The notes: generated by a model not told the origin, from the sequence alone. A stretch of 64,000 nt of DNA from Bradyrhizobium zhengyangense (GCF_022012435.1 NZ_JAKLUA010000001.1:930001-994000), one strand, 5' to 3'; positions 52,136-61,119 are shown, counted from the first letter of the stretch. Numbers and translations: made by a program.

Positions 52136-53113
52136 ATGATGATGTTTGGACTGATAGCCCTGATCGCCGGCGCAGCGTCGGCCCTGATGTTCGCCTCGAT
52201 CGTGTCGGGCGCGCTGATCTCGCTCGTCCTGTTCTATCTCGCACCGCTGCCGCTGATGGTCGCCGCGATCGGCTGGGGGCCGCTCTATGCGAGTCTCGGC
52301 GGAATCGCCGCCGCGGTCGGCCTCGGCGCCATCTTTGGCCTGCCCTATTGTGTCGCCTTTGCCGTCACTGTCGCGTTGCCGGCCTGGTGGCTGGGCCATC
52401 TTGTCTTGCTCGGTCGGCACGTTTCGAGCGCGACGCCTGCCGCAGCCATCGCTGCGCCAGCCGAACCCGAAATCGAATGGTATCCGGTCGGCCAGATCCT
52501 GTTGTGGATCGCGGGCTTCGCGATGCTGACCACGATCGCCGCCCTGCTCACGCTCGGCACCGATGCCGACACCATCACCGGTACGCTGCACCGTGGCTTG
52601 ACACGCATCCTCCATGCGACCGATCCCCAGGCCACCGGTGAGGCCGACCAGTTTATCGACGCGCTGGTGCGCATTGCGCCGGCTGCCGCCGCCATCGTCT
52701 CGATGATGACGCTCACCCTCAATCTTTGGCTCAGCGCCAAGGTGACGGCGACATCGGGCCGGCTGCGCCGCCCCTGGCCGGATATGAAGACGGCCCAATT
52801 GCCGGCGATGACACTCGCGGTGCTCTGCATCGCGCTCGCCTTCTGCTTCACCGGCGGCCTGCTCGCGATCGCCGCGCAGATCGCCACGGCGGCATTGATG
52901 ATGGCTTACGCGCTGACCGGCTTCGCCGTGCTGCATACGCTGACGCTCGCGCTGAAGAGCCGCACCTTCTGGCTCGGTTCAACTTATGCCGTCGTCGTCC
53001 TGTTCGGCTGGCCTGTCATCGCGATGGTGGCCCTCGGCCTCGCGGATGCCGTGTTCGGCTTCCGCGAGCGTTTCCTGCGCAACCGGCAGCCGCCGCCATT
53101 GCCGACCTCTTGA
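52136..53113 (+). CDS. DUF2232 family integral membrane protein
   Basis: A 325-residue polytopic protein between rpsR and rplI, the conserved alphaproteobacterial position of a DUF2232 protein. The start is ATG 52136 ([12 protein letters not shown]) with GAAGGGAG upstream. The frame is open further upstream but there it runs through the palindromic repeat, so that extension is rejected. Eight or so hydrophobic segments alternate with short loops ([94 protein letters not shown]). Function unknown. Confidence 0.87.
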   Translation: MMMFGLIALIAGAASALMFASIVSGALISLVLFYLAPLPLMVAAIGWGPLYASLGGIAAAVGLGAIFGLPYCVAFAVTVALPAWWLGHLVLLGRHVSSATPAAAIAAPAEPEIEWYPVGQILLWIAGFAMLTTIAALLTLGTDADTITGTLHRGLTRILHATDPQATGEADQFIDALVRIAPAAAAIVSMMTLTLNLWLSAKVTATSGRLRRPWPDMKTAQLPAMTLAVLCIALAFCFTGGLLAIAAQIATAALMMAYALTGFAVLHTLTLALKSRTFWLGSTYAVVVLFGWPVIAMVALGLADAVFGFRERFLRNRQPPPLPTS

Positions 53114-53159
53114 GTTCAACCCGAAACTGAAAACCAGAGCACTTCAAAGGAGAACGAAT

Positions 53160-53759
53160 ATGGAAGTCATTTTGCTGGAACGCGTGAGCAAGCTCGGCCA
53201 GATGGGCGAAGTCGTGAAGGTTCGCGACGGTTATGCCCGCAATTTCCTGCTCAAGCGCGGCAAGGCGCTGCGTGCCACCGCCGACAACCGCGCCAAGTAC
53301 GACGGCATGAAGGCCGACCTCGAGGCTCGCAACCTCGCCTCGAAGGGCGAGGCATCCAAGGTCGCCGAGAAGATCGCGGGCAAGAACATCATCGTGATCC
53401 GTCAGGCGTCCGAAGCCGGCCAGCTGTTCGGCTCGGTCACGGTGCGTGACGTGGTTGTCGCCTTCGAGGCTGACGGCGTCTCGCTCGCCCGTCCGCAGGT
53501 GCAGCTCGATGCGCCGATCAAGACCATCGGCAAGCACTCGATCACCGTCGCCGTTCACCCCGAGGTCGAGGTCGAAGTCACCGTCACCGTTGCGCGCAGC
53601 CAGGACGAGGCCGAGCGCATCAACCGCGGCGAGGACATCTCCACCCGCAACGAGGACCGCGATGCGGCCGCCGAAGCGATCGCCGCCGCCGGCGAGTTCT
53701 TCGATCCGGAAGCCCAGCACGACGACGTCGAGCCGGCCCCGGCTGCGGAAGAGAAGTAA
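53160..53759 (+). CDS. rplI: 50S ribosomal protein L9
   Basis: Binds 23S rRNA domain V and limits frameshifting. ATG 53160 follows AAAGGAG. The N-terminal domain is typical ([40 protein letters not shown]), joined by a long helix to the C-terminal domain ([13 protein letters not shown]...[31 protein letters not shown]). The ~199 residues exceed the ~150 of E. coli because of an acidic Ala/Glu-rich tail, as in other rhizobia. A strong terminator follows. Confidence 0.97.
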   Translation: MEVILLERVSKLGQMGEVVKVRDGYARNFLLKRGKALRATADNRAKYDGMKADLEARNLASKGEASKVAEKIAGKNIIVIRQASEAGQLFGSVTVRDVVVAFEADGVSLARPQVQLDAPIKTIGKHSITVAVHPEVEVEVTVTVARSQDEAERINRGEDISTRNEDRDAAAEAIAAAGEFFDPEAQHDDVEPAPAAEEK

Positions 53760-53783
53760 GCTTCCTCTTTACGCAAGTCTGCG

Positions 53784-53815
53784 AAGCCCGGCTGCCTCAA
53801 GCGGCCGGGCTTTTT
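53784..53815 (+). terminator. rho-independent terminator after rplI
   Basis: A 9-base stem AAGCCCGGC/GCCGGGCTT with an 11-base loop is followed by a T-run (the last stem bases merge into TTTTT) and then GCTTTTG. It lies 24 bases after the rplI stop. Confidence 0.85.
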
Positions 53816-53872
53816 GCTTTTGCACTGACATCCTCGCTCAGCATCGCGATCGAAGCGAGCGCTGAAGACGAC

Positions 53873-53897
53873 GAAGGCCGCGCTGGGCGCGGCCTTC
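53873..53897. terminator. hairpin at the 3' end of the haem-protein gene
   Basis: A perfect 10-base stem GAAGGCCGCG/CGCGGCCTTC with a 5-base loop lies 22 bases beyond the stop of the minus-strand gene. On that strand it is followed by GTCGTCTTC, so it is a moderate terminator candidate. Confidence 0.6.
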
Positions 53898-53919
53898 GGA
53901 GATCGAGGGGATGCGCTGC

Positions 53920-54963
53920 TTAACGCGAGATCGGCGGAGCCGGCGGGCCGGACGACTCGGCGGGCGCGGGCGACGGAGCCGCGGCGGGTGCAGCAGGCGC
54001 CGGCTCTGCCGCCTTAGCTGCCGGCTCGGCGCTGGGCGCGGGCTCTGCCGGTTTGGAAACGGCCGCTTCCGCGGGCTTGGGCGCAGCCGGTTCAGCCGGC
54101 TTGGCGGCGGCCGGCGGTGCCGGCGTCACCTGCGGCACCGGATCGGGACGCAAAGCCGGCGTCTCGCTGGTGCTCGGCTCGACCTTGGCGCTCTCCGGCT
54201 TGGCTTCTGCGGGCTTCTCCGCCGGCTTCGCGCTGTCGGGCTTGGACTCGGAATCGACCTTCGCGCTCTCGCTCTTCGGTTCGATCTTGGGCTCGGTCTT
54301 GGGCTCGGTCTTGGGTTCAATCTTGGAATCGACCTTGGGCTCAACCTTCGGCGCGCCGGCGTCTTCGGTTGCCGGCTTGGCGCGCTTGCTCAGCCGCTTG
54401 CCCTTGCGGCCCTCGGGCGGCTGTTCAGTGGTGGCCTGAGGCTTTGCGCCCTCCTTTGCACCTTCCTTAGCACCTTCCTCGCTCGGCCGCGCCGCGCGCT
54501 TCTGGCGGCCCTCAGGCGCCTGAGTCGCCGCGCCCTCGCCCTCCGGCTTGGCGGCTTCCTGACGCTGCCGGCGGCCCTGATGCTCGGGCGACTGTCCCGG
54601 AGTCGTGTTGGCATCCTTCTCCTTGGCGCCGTCCTTCTTGTCCTTGCCGCCGTCCTTGGACTGATAGCGGGCGTCGGTGGCACCGTTGGAGACGAGATAG
54701 GAGGCCAGCACACCAGCCATATCAGGGCTGGTGGTGTAGTGCTGACGCAGGAAGCCTGGAAGCGAGCCCGGCGACACCGTCTTCAACAGCCCCCGCGGGC
54801 TTTTGTGGCAGGCATTGCAAGTCTGCGCGAAGATCTGGGATGGGGCCTTCCCGGCCTCGAGGTTCGTCGCCTGCGCCAGAACGGCATCGGAGGCGCCGAA
54901 GCCGATCAGAAACAGCACCGTGGCGAGGCTGAGCGCTCGGCTCGACATTCCCATCATCTCCAT
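53920..54963 (-). CDS. exported c-type cytochrome-like protein with long K/E/P/A-rich tail
   Basis: A 347-residue protein from ATG 54963; ATGs at 54954 and 54948 are close alternatives. The signal peptide is SLATVLFLIGFGASDAVLAQ. A single haem-c motif CNACH (Cys49, Cys52, His53) lies in IFAQTCNACHKSPRG, and MAGVLASYL ~45 residues later may supply a Met ligand, so residues ~30-110 resemble a small class I cytochrome c. The remaining ~240 residues have no fold: Lys/Glu-rich repeats (EEGAKEGAKEGAK), then EPKTEPKTEPKIEP, then Pro/Ala-rich sequence. This looks like a wall- or envelope-spanning spacer. Electron transfer role is inferred. Confidence 0.75.
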   Translation of the reverse strand: MEMMGMSSRALSLATVLFLIGFGASDAVLAQATNLEAGKAPSQIFAQTCNACHKSPRGLLKTVSPGSLPGFLRQHYTTSPDMAGVLASYLVSNGATDARYQSKDGGKDKKDGAKEKDANTTPGQSPEHQGRRQRQEAAKPEGEGAATQAPEGRQKRAARPSEEGAKEGAKEGAKPQATTEQPPEGRKGKRLSKRAKPATEDAGAPKVEPKVDSKIEPKTEPKTEPKIEPKSESAKVDSESKPDSAKPAEKPAEAKPESAKVEPSTSETPALRPDPVPQVTPAPPAAAKPAEPAAPKPAEAAVSKPAEPAPSAEPAAKAAEPAPAAPAAAPSPAPAESSGPPAPPISR

Positions 54964-55145
54964 TGAAATCCGACAGATACGGCCGGCATTCGGCGCGGCG
55001 GCGGTCACCTTTTAGCCGATTGCGCTGCGAATGGAAGCAGGCTCCAGGCGCAAGGATGTGATTAAGCGCCTCGGGAATATCTGCCGTGAACACAACGCAA
55101 TAGCGGCACCTGAAAGCCCTCCCCAGATTTAGATGCAAACGCATA

Positions 55146-55171
55146 GGAACCCGAGCGGGACCCTGAGCGTC
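55146..55171 (+). promoter_or_regulatory. near match to EcfG promoter before cfa
   Basis: GGAAC (55146-55150), 17-base spacer, CGTC (55168-55171): one mismatch from GGAAC-N17-CGTT. It lies 58 bases before the ATG. In E. coli, cfa is under general-stress sigma control, so stress control here is plausible. Confidence 0.3.
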
Positions 55172-55229
55172 AGAGCGAAAAGGCCGGGTTAGTCGCATCT
55201 CTTCGGGTTCGCTCAAGAGGAAGGTGTGG

Positions 55230-56480
55230 ATGGACCGATTGTTACGTAGCTTCCTGTCTCAATTCATTCGCCGCGGGTCGATGACAGTGACAACGGCAAC
55301 GGGATCGCAATTCACTGTCGGCGATGGCTCGGGCGAGCCGATCGCCGTGCGCTTCGCCACATCAGACGCAGAGCGAAAGATCCTCATCAATCCCGAGCTC
55401 GGGCTTGGCGAGGCCTATATGAACGGCGAGTTCGTCGTCGAGCGTGGCAACATAGCTGATGTCCTCGCGATCCTGCTCGACCAGGCCGAGCTGCTGCCGC
55501 GCTGGGCAAAGCCCTGGTGGCACCTGCGCTATCTCGTCCGGCATCTGAGACAGTTCAATCCGCGGACACGCTCGCGCAGCAACGTCGCGCATCATTACGA
55601 TCTCGACGCGCGGCTCTATTCGCTCTTCCTCGACGCCGACAAGCAATATAGCTGCGCCTATTTCGAGACGCCCGACGCCACGCTCGACGACGCGCAGCTC
55701 GCCAAGAAGCGGCACGTCACCGCAAAGCTGCGGGCCAAGCCCGGCCAGCGCGTGCTCGACATCGGCTCGGGCTGGGGCGGGCTCGGTCTCTATCTCGCCG
55801 AGATCGCGGGCGCCGACGTGACCGGCGTGACGCTGTCAACGGAGCAGTTGCAGCTTGCGAATGCGCGCGCCGCCGAGAAGGGACTGACGCATCAGGTACG
55901 CTTCCTGCTCCAGGACTATCGCGACATCGCGGGGCCATTCGACCGTATCGTGTCGGTTGGCATGTTCGAGCATGTCGGAGCCAGATTCTATGACAGTTAT
56001 TTCCAGCGCTGCGCCGAGCTGCTCAGCGACGACGGCGTCATGTTGCTGCACTCGATCGGCCGCTCGCAGGGACCGGATTCGACCAATCCCTGGATCGCCA
56101 AATACATCTTCCCCGGCGGCTACATCCCGTCACTCTCGGAGGTGTTGCCCGCAATCGAGAACGCCGGTCTATTGGTCTGCGACATCGAGATTCTGCGGCT
56201 GCACTACGCCGAGACGTTGAAAGCCTGGCGCGAGCGCTTCATTGCGCGGCGCGAGGAAGCCGTGCAGCTTTACGACGAGCGCTTTGCGTTGATGTGGGAA
56301 TTTTATCTGGCCGCCTGCGAGATGACGTTCCGCAAGCAGGGCATGATGAACTTCCAGATCCAGCTGACTAAGCGCCAGGGCGTGGTGCCGATGACCCGCG
56401 ATTATATCGTCCACGAGGAAGCCCGGCTGCGCGCCCTCGAGGGCGGCGCCAAACCGAAGCTGAAGCTTGCTGGTGAATAA
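55230..56480 (+). CDS. cfa: cyclopropane-fatty-acyl-phospholipid synthase
   Basis: Adds a methylene bridge from SAM across double bonds of membrane phospholipid acyl chains. ATG 55230 follows GAGGAAGG; GTG 55224 is an alternative. At 416 residues it has the CFA layout: N-terminal lipid-facing region, HHYDLDARLYSLFLDADKQYSCAYF near residues 115-140, SAM motif VLDIGSGWGGLGLYLAE near 172-188, and the IVSVGMFEHVG and IFPGGYIPSL segments. A near-match stress promoter is upstream. With the desaturase nearby, the region supports membrane lipid remodelling. Confidence 0.95.
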   Translation: MDRLLRSFLSQFIRRGSMTVTTATGSQFTVGDGSGEPIAVRFATSDAERKILINPELGLGEAYMNGEFVVERGNIADVLAILLDQAELLPRWAKPWWHLRYLVRHLRQFNPRTRSRSNVAHHYDLDARLYSLFLDADKQYSCAYFETPDATLDDAQLAKKRHVTAKLRAKPGQRVLDIGSGWGGLGLYLAEIAGADVTGVTLSTEQLQLANARAAEKGLTHQVRFLLQDYRDIAGPFDRIVSVGMFEHVGARFYDSYFQRCAELLSDDGVMLLHSIGRSQGPDSTNPWIAKYIFPGGYIPSLSEVLPAIENAGLLVCDIEILRLHYAETLKAWRERFIARREEAVQLYDERFALMWEFYLAACEMTFRKQGMMNFQIQLTKRQGVVPMTRDYIVHEEARLRALEGGAKPKLKLAGE

Positions 56481-56483
56481 GTC

Positions 56484-56690
56484 CTAGTGACGAAGGGTCG
56501 AAATCGGCGAAACCCGGAAAGACGCCGTTAATGCCAGTTGCGCCCTGAGCGCCACGATGACCTCTGGAGCGACCGGCTGACGCCGGATCTCGGGCCGCTC
56601 GGCGTGATGCATGGCGGCGATCAGCCCGGACAACCAAAGCCGGCTGCCTGCCTCGCTTCGCCAGATCTGCTGCTGCCGTTCTGGCCGCAT
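56484..56690 (-). CDS. possible small protein, unknown function
   Basis: A 68-residue ORF: MRPERQQQIWRSEAGSRLWL at the start, then PEVIVALRAQLALTASFRVSPIS. ATG 56690 is preceded by GAGG at ~8 bases. It fills the gap after cfa and ends 3 bases from the cfa stop in convergent orientation. The central part reads protein-like, with a helix and aromatic residues, but there is no family match. The far longer frame open to 57587 overlaps dnaB and is rejected. I hold this as tentative. Confidence 0.4.
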   Translation of the reverse strand: MRPERQQQIWRSEAGSRLWLSGLIAAMHHAERPEIRRQPVAPEVIVALRAQLALTASFRVSPISTLRH

Positions 56691-56781
56691 CGCTTGCCTC
56701 GTTCCCTGTTGGCGGGGCGTTGGAGACAATCCCCTGCCCGTCTGCCTGTTCCTTGTCCTACCCCCGAAAGAATCCGGGTAG

Positions 56782-56799
56782 ATGTGATCTGGTTCACAT
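56782..56799. promoter_or_regulatory. perfect CRP-type palindrome
   Basis: ATGTGATCTGGTTCACAT is a perfect palindrome in its 6-base arms with a 6-base centre and contains the exact TGTGA-N6-TCACA CRP consensus. Its centre is 41.5 bases before the ATG of the 39-residue gene at 56832, and it also lies upstream of the opposing small ORF. Confidence 0.55.
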
Positions 56800-56831
56800 T
56801 CCTCTCGACGGCGCTGCCTTAGACCGTCGCC

Positions 56832-56951
56832 ATGAGCAAAGAGACCCGAACCTCCTTCGACGTGCAGGACGACCTCCGCACCGATTACGCCCTGATCGCC
56901 ACCGGCGTCGGCGCGGCGCTGGTTGCGCTGGTCTACCTCCTGCTGGTCTGA
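56832..56951 (+). CDS. small single-pass membrane peptide, 39 residues
   Basis: ATG 56832 begins MSKETRTSFDVQDDLRTDY, an acidic/polar cytoplasmic stretch, then one hydrophobic segment ALIATGVGAALVALVYLLLV at the C-terminus. This N-in, C-tail layout is typical of small membrane regulators. There is no standard ribosome-binding site, and a perfect CRP-type site lies 41.5 bases upstream, so a leaderless message is possible. A GCGCGC hairpin with a short T-run follows (56971-56993). No family is recognised. Composition argues that it is real; proof requires conservation or expression. Confidence 0.55.
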   Translation: MSKETRTSFDVQDDLRTDYALIATGVGAALVALVYLLLV

Positions 56952-56970
56952 ATCCGTCCCGGAAGCTCCA

Positions 56971-56993
56971 GCGCGCCGTTTTCGCGCGCCTTT
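56971..56993 (+). terminator. weak hairpin terminator after the 39-residue gene
   Basis: A 6-base GCGCGC stem closes a 7-base CGTTTTC loop and is followed by CTTTAAA. It begins 20 bases after the stop. Confidence 0.35.
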
Positions 56994-57239
56994 AAATACG
57001 TCTGCATTCAAATCATTAGGTTCATCGCTTCCGGATTTTTCCGTGGCGCGATCGCGGCCGATTCCGGTTCGGGCTTGAGTTCCGTGAAAATCCGTCAAGC
57101 GCGGCGAATGCCGCGGCCGCCAATCATCCACCGCTTTTAAGATCGGTTGATAGTGACGAAGTTTTAGCTTCCGCTTTGGCCTGGAGCGGCGCTTTATCCC
57201 GGCCCCGCATCCGCCGCAGAAAATTGCTATCGGTCGACC

Positions 57240-58751
57240 ATGGCCCTGACTGATTCGAACGTCCTCAAACTCGCGCCCGAGCCCGGAACGCCCGCTTATC
57301 GGAGCGCGCCGCACAATATCGAGGCGGAACAGAGCCTTCTGGGCGCGATTCTGGTCAACAACGACGCCTTCTACCGGGTCTCCGACTTCCTGGAGGCGAA
57401 GCATTTCTTCGAGCCGCTCCACCAGACCATTTTCGAGACCGCCGGCAGCCTGATCCGGATGGGCAAGATCGCCACGCCCGTCACGTTGAAGACGTTCCTG
57501 CCCGCCGACACCGACGTCGGTGGCATGACCATCGGCCAATATCTGGCGCGGCTCGCGGCCGAAGCGACCACCATCATCAACGCCCAAGACTATGGGCGCA
57601 CGGTCTACGACCTATCCTTGCGCCGTGACCTGATCGGCATCGGCGAGGACATGGTCAATGTCGCTTATGACGCGCCGGTCGACTTCCAGCCGCGGGCGCA
57701 GATCGAGGACGCCGAGCGAAAGCTCTACGAACTTGCCGAGTCCGGCCGCTACGACGGCGGCTTCCAGAAATTCTCGCAGGCGCTGGCGGTCGCAGTCGAT
57801 CTCGCGGCCAAGGCCTTCCAGCGCGACGGAAAACTGTCCGGCATTTCGACGGGCATGCGCGACCTCGACACCAAGATGGGCGGCCTGCAGCACTCCGACC
57901 TCATTATCGTCGCCGGCCGTCCCGGCATGGGCAAGACCTCACTTGCGACCAACATCGCCTACAACGTCGCACGAGCTTACGTTCCGGAACTCCAGGCCGA
58001 CGGCACCACCAAGGCCGCCAACGGCGGCGTGATCGGATTCTTCTCCTGCGAAATGTCGGCCGACCAGCTCGCCACGCGTATCGTGGCCGAGCGCACCGGC
58101 GTTCCCTCCTCCCACATCCGCCGCGGCGGCATCTCGGAAGCCGATTTCGAGAAGATCCGGGAGGTCTCGATCGAGCTGCAATCGCTGCCGTTCTATGTCG
58201 ACGCGACGGGTGGCCTGTCGATCGCGCAATTGATGGCGCGCGCACGCCGGCTCAAGCGACAGAAGGGCCTCGACCTTCTCGTGATCGACTACATCCAGCT
58301 GCTCTCCGGCTCAAGCAAGCGCGCCAGCGACAGCCGCGTGCAGGAAATCACGGAGATCACGACCAGCCTGAAGGCACTCGCCAAGGAACTCAATGTTCCC
58401 GTCATCGCGTTGTCGCAGCTCTCACGTCAGGTCGAGTCCCGCGACGACAAACGGCCGCAGCTCTCCGACTTGCGTGAATCCGGATCAATCGAGCAGGACG
58501 CCGACGTCGTCCTGTTCGTGTACCGCGAGGAATATTATCTCGCGATGAAGGAGCCTCGCCCGGGAACGCCCGAACACGAGAAGTGGCAGCTCGACATGAG
58601 CCTTGCGCACGGAAAAGCCGAGGTCATCATCGGCAAGCAGCGCCACGGTCCGACCGGCACCGTCGATTTGGCGTTCGAAGCCTCGGTCACAAGGTTCGGC
58701 GACCTCGCGCCAGACGCTCAGCTGCCGGCTCGCGCCGGCGATGACTACTGA
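57240..58751 (+). CDS. dnaB: replicative DNA helicase DnaB
   Basis: Hexameric 5'-3' helicase at the replication fork. The 503-residue protein has the N-terminal DnaB domain (PHNIEAEQSLLGAILVNNDAFYRVSDFL), linker, and the RecA-like C-terminal domain: Walker A GRPGMGKTSL near residues 225-234, Walker B LLVIDYIQLL, and the DLRESGSIEQDADVVLFVYR arginine-finger region. The N-terminal ~20 residues are a typical alphaproteobacterial extension. It follows the ribosomal S6-S18-L9 block and precedes alr. Confidence 0.97.
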   Translation: MALTDSNVLKLAPEPGTPAYRSAPHNIEAEQSLLGAILVNNDAFYRVSDFLEAKHFFEPLHQTIFETAGSLIRMGKIATPVTLKTFLPADTDVGGMTIGQYLARLAAEATTIINAQDYGRTVYDLSLRRDLIGIGEDMVNVAYDAPVDFQPRAQIEDAERKLYELAESGRYDGGFQKFSQALAVAVDLAAKAFQRDGKLSGISTGMRDLDTKMGGLQHSDLIIVAGRPGMGKTSLATNIAYNVARAYVPELQADGTTKAANGGVIGFFSCEMSADQLATRIVAERTGVPSSHIRRGGISEADFEKIREVSIELQSLPFYVDATGGLSIAQLMARARRLKRQKGLDLLVIDYIQLLSGSSKRASDSRVQEITEITTSLKALAKELNVPVIALSQLSRQVESRDDKRPQLSDLRESGSIEQDADVVLFVYREEYYLAMKEPRPGTPEHEKWQLDMSLAHGKAEVIIGKQRHGPTGTVDLAFEASVTRFGDLAPDAQLPARAGDDY

Positions 58752-58792
58752 GTTCCTTGAACCGGCCCCGCCTCTTCGCGTAAAACGGCGCC

Positions 58793-60076
58793 ATGACAAT
58801 GGCGTCCGACCCGAACATGATCCCGCAATCCGGCCTTCTTTCCGCGGAGGCCAACCAGGCTGCCGCGCTCGCCGCCTTTGGCGGCGTGCTCACCGTCGAT
58901 CTCGACGCCATCATCGCCAACTGGCGCAAGCTCGAGAAGACCGCCGTGCCGGCCGAGTGCTCGGCGGTGATCAAGGCCGACGCCTATGGCTGCGGCACCG
59001 CGCAGGTCGCGCAGGCGCTCAACAAGGCCGGCTGCAAGACCTTCTTCGTCGCCACTATCGAGGAGGCCCGCACGGCGCGCGCGGCGGTCCCTGACGCCAC
59101 GATCTACGTGCTCGGCGGCTATTTCCAGAACACCGGCGAGCACTACGCCAAGATCAACTGCCGTCCGGTGATCGGCGATCTCAACGAGCTCGCCGAATGG
59201 GACGTGTTCTGCCGCCGCACCGGCTGGTCCGGCGGCGCTGCCATCCATATCGACACCGGCATGAACCGGCTCGGGCTGACGCTCTCGGAGGCGCAGGCCA
59301 TCATCCCCCGCATCAATGCCGGCGATCACGGCATCACGCTGGTGATGAGCCACCTGGTCTCGGCCGAGCAGCTCAACAGCCCCATCAACGCAAAGCAACT
59401 CGCGGCCTTCCGCGGCATCGCCAGCGAATTCTCAGGTGTGCCGGCGGCGCTCGCCAATTCATCCGGCATCTTCCTCGGCGCGCCGTTCCAGTTCGACCTG
59501 GTCCGGCCGGGCGCCGCGCTCTACGGCGTCAATCCGACGCCGGAGGCCGACAATCCGATGCAGCAGGTGGTCGACCTCAAGGCGCGTATCGTGCAGATCC
59601 GCTCGATCGAGCGCGGTGAGACCGTCGGCTATGGCGGCACCTGGTCCGCACGGCGGCCGACCAAGCTTGCGATCATCGCGGTCGGCTATGCCGACGGCTA
59701 TTTCCGTGCCGCCAGTTCCAATGACGGCACGCGCGGTGCCGAGGTGATCGTCGCCGGCAAGCGCTGCCCGGTCGCGGGGCGCATCTCGATGGACCTGATT
59801 GCGATCGACATCACCGATCTGCCGCCGAACGCGGCGCGCCGCGGCCACATGGTGACGCTGCTCGGCGAGGGCATCACCGTCGACGAGCTCGCGCATCATT
59901 TCGGCACGATCGGCTATGAGGTGCTGACCAGCCTCGGCCACCGCTACGCCCGCGTCTACAAGGGCGGCAACGTGGTCGAGCCGCTGGTGAAGCCGGAACC
60001 CGCGAAGGCCGCGGAACAGCCACCCTCCCCGCCACCGCTCGAGCAGCCTTCGGCTCCGCCGCCACTGCCGAGCTGA
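58793..60076 (+). CDS. alr: alanine racemase
   Basis: Makes D-alanine for peptidoglycan. PLP is held by Lys61 in VIKADAYGCG; the second catalytic residue, Tyr280, is in VGYGGTW. The TIM-barrel pattern (HIDTGMNRLGL, LANSSGIFLG) is complete. The ~427 residues include an N-terminal extension and a Pro-rich C-terminal tail (about 30 residues, KPEPAKAAEQPPSPPPLEQP) that is unusual for the enzyme and probably disordered. Confidence 0.95.
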   Translation: MTMASDPNMIPQSGLLSAEANQAAALAAFGGVLTVDLDAIIANWRKLEKTAVPAECSAVIKADAYGCGTAQVAQALNKAGCKTFFVATIEEARTARAAVPDATIYVLGGYFQNTGEHYAKINCRPVIGDLNELAEWDVFCRRTGWSGGAAIHIDTGMNRLGLTLSEAQAIIPRINAGDHGITLVMSHLVSAEQLNSPINAKQLAAFRGIASEFSGVPAALANSSGIFLGAPFQFDLVRPGAALYGVNPTPEADNPMQQVVDLKARIVQIRSIERGETVGYGGTWSARRPTKLAIIAVGYADGYFRAASSNDGTRGAEVIVAGKRCPVAGRISMDLIAIDITDLPPNAARRGHMVTLLGEGITVDELAHHFGTIGYEVLTSLGHRYARVYKGGNVVEPLVKPEPAKAAEQPPSPPPLEQPSAPPPLPS

Positions 60077-60088
60077 GCGTCTCGCCGC

Positions 60089-60307
60089 TTACTTCTTCCG
60101 GCTGTCCAATGCCGCCTTGCAGGTCGCGCTGAGCTGGTCGCGCTTGGCGTTGAGGCAGGCGATGATCTTGCCGCCGCCCGGCGCAATGCCGGCGCAGAAC
60201 TTGTCGTAATCCACCTTGCACGCGCCGCGCGGATCGGGCGATTGTGCCGAAGCTGTCCCGGAGATCGCAGCAACGACGATGAAGGCGGCAAAGGTCAATT
60301 TGGACAT
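60089..60307 (-). CDS. small exported Cys-rich-repeat protein
   Basis: A 72-residue protein. ATG 60307 starts a signal peptide (MSKLTFAAFIVVAAISGTASA). The mature part is one Cys-rich repeat (GACKVDYDKFCAGIAPGGGKIIACLNAKRDQLSATCKAALD), matching the four-Cys pattern of the GLG1-type repeat family: C..D...FC....PGGG....CL......LS..C. The frame open to 60364 is not preferred. It converges on alr and is divergent from the exonuclease gene, 41 bases away. Role unknown; probably periplasmic. Confidence 0.85.
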   Translation of the reverse strand: MSKLTFAAFIVVAAISGTASAQSPDPRGACKVDYDKFCAGIAPGGGKIIACLNAKRDQLSATCKAALDSRKK

Positions 60308-60348
60308 TGTATCTCCGGTGTGGGGACGTACGAGGCGATCAGCTCGAC

Positions 60349-61119
60349 ATGAAGATTGCGACATTCAACATCAACAACATCAACCGCCGCCTGCCCAATC
60401 TGCTCGCATGGTTGCGCGCGGCAAAGCCTGATGTCGTCGCGCTTCAGGAATTGAAGGCAAGTGATGGCGAATTTCCGGCAGAAGCGATCGAAAGAGCCGG
60501 CTACGGCGCAGTCTGGCGTGGACAGAAGACCTGGAACGGCGTCGCCATCCTCGCCCGCAATGCCGAGCCCGTGCTGACGCGCGACCGCCTGCCGGGACGG
60601 CCCGACGATCACGAGGCGCGCTACATCGAGGCTGCCGTGCGCGGCGTCATCGTCACCAGCATTTATCTGCCGAACGGCAACCCGCAGCCGGGGCCAAAAT
60701 TCGACTACAAGCTCGACTGGTTCGCGCGGCTGAAGCGCCACGCCAAGACCTTTCTCAAGCAGGATCTGCCCGTCGTGCTCGCAGGCGACTACAACGTTGC
60801 GCCCACAGAGATCGACATTTATCCGACGCGCTCATGGGACAAGGATGCGCTGATCCAGCCGAAGAGCCGCGCGGCCTTCGCCTCGCTTGTCGAGCAAGGC
60901 TGGTGCGATGCGATCCGCGAACTGCACGGAGACAAGCGCATCTACACCTTCTGGGACTACAAGCGGAACCGGTGGCCGCGCGATGCGGGCCTGCGGCTTG
61001 ATCATCTGCTGCTGAGCCCCGCCCTGGTCTCGCGACTGACAAAGGCTGGCGTCGACAAGAAGGTGCGGGGCGAAGAAGGTGCGAGCGATCATGCACCGGC
61101 GTGGGTGGTGCTCAAATAA
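60349..61119 (+). CDS. xth: exodeoxyribonuclease III family enzyme (AP endonuclease)
   Basis: Mg-dependent AP-site endonuclease and 3'-5' exonuclease of the EEP superfamily. ATG 60349 begins MKIATFNINNINRRLPNLL; the catalytic Glu34 is in VVALQELKA. The DYN motif is in LAGDYNVAPTEIDIY, and the catalytic Asp-His pair ends the protein (GASDHAPAWVVL). The 256 residues equal the family's usual length. The longer frame to 60307 runs over the neighbouring gene's start and is rejected. Confidence 0.93.
   Translation: MKIATFNINNINRRLPNLLAWLRAAKPDVVALQELKASDGEFPAEAIERAGYGAVWRGQKTWNGVAILARNAEPVLTRDRLPGRPDDHEARYIEAAVRGVIVTSIYLPNGNPQPGPKFDYKLDWFARLKRHAKTFLKQDLPVVLAGDYNVAPTEIDIYPTRSWDKDALIQPKSRAAFASLVEQGWCDAIRELHGDKRIYTFWDYKRNRWPRDAGLRLDHLLLSPALVSRLTKAGVDKKVRGEEGASDHAPAWVVLK

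Noticed and set aside
56691..57587. Upstream part of a 367-codon minus-strand frame
   Set aside because: It overlaps the 39-residue gene and dnaB; only the last 68 codons have a plausible start.
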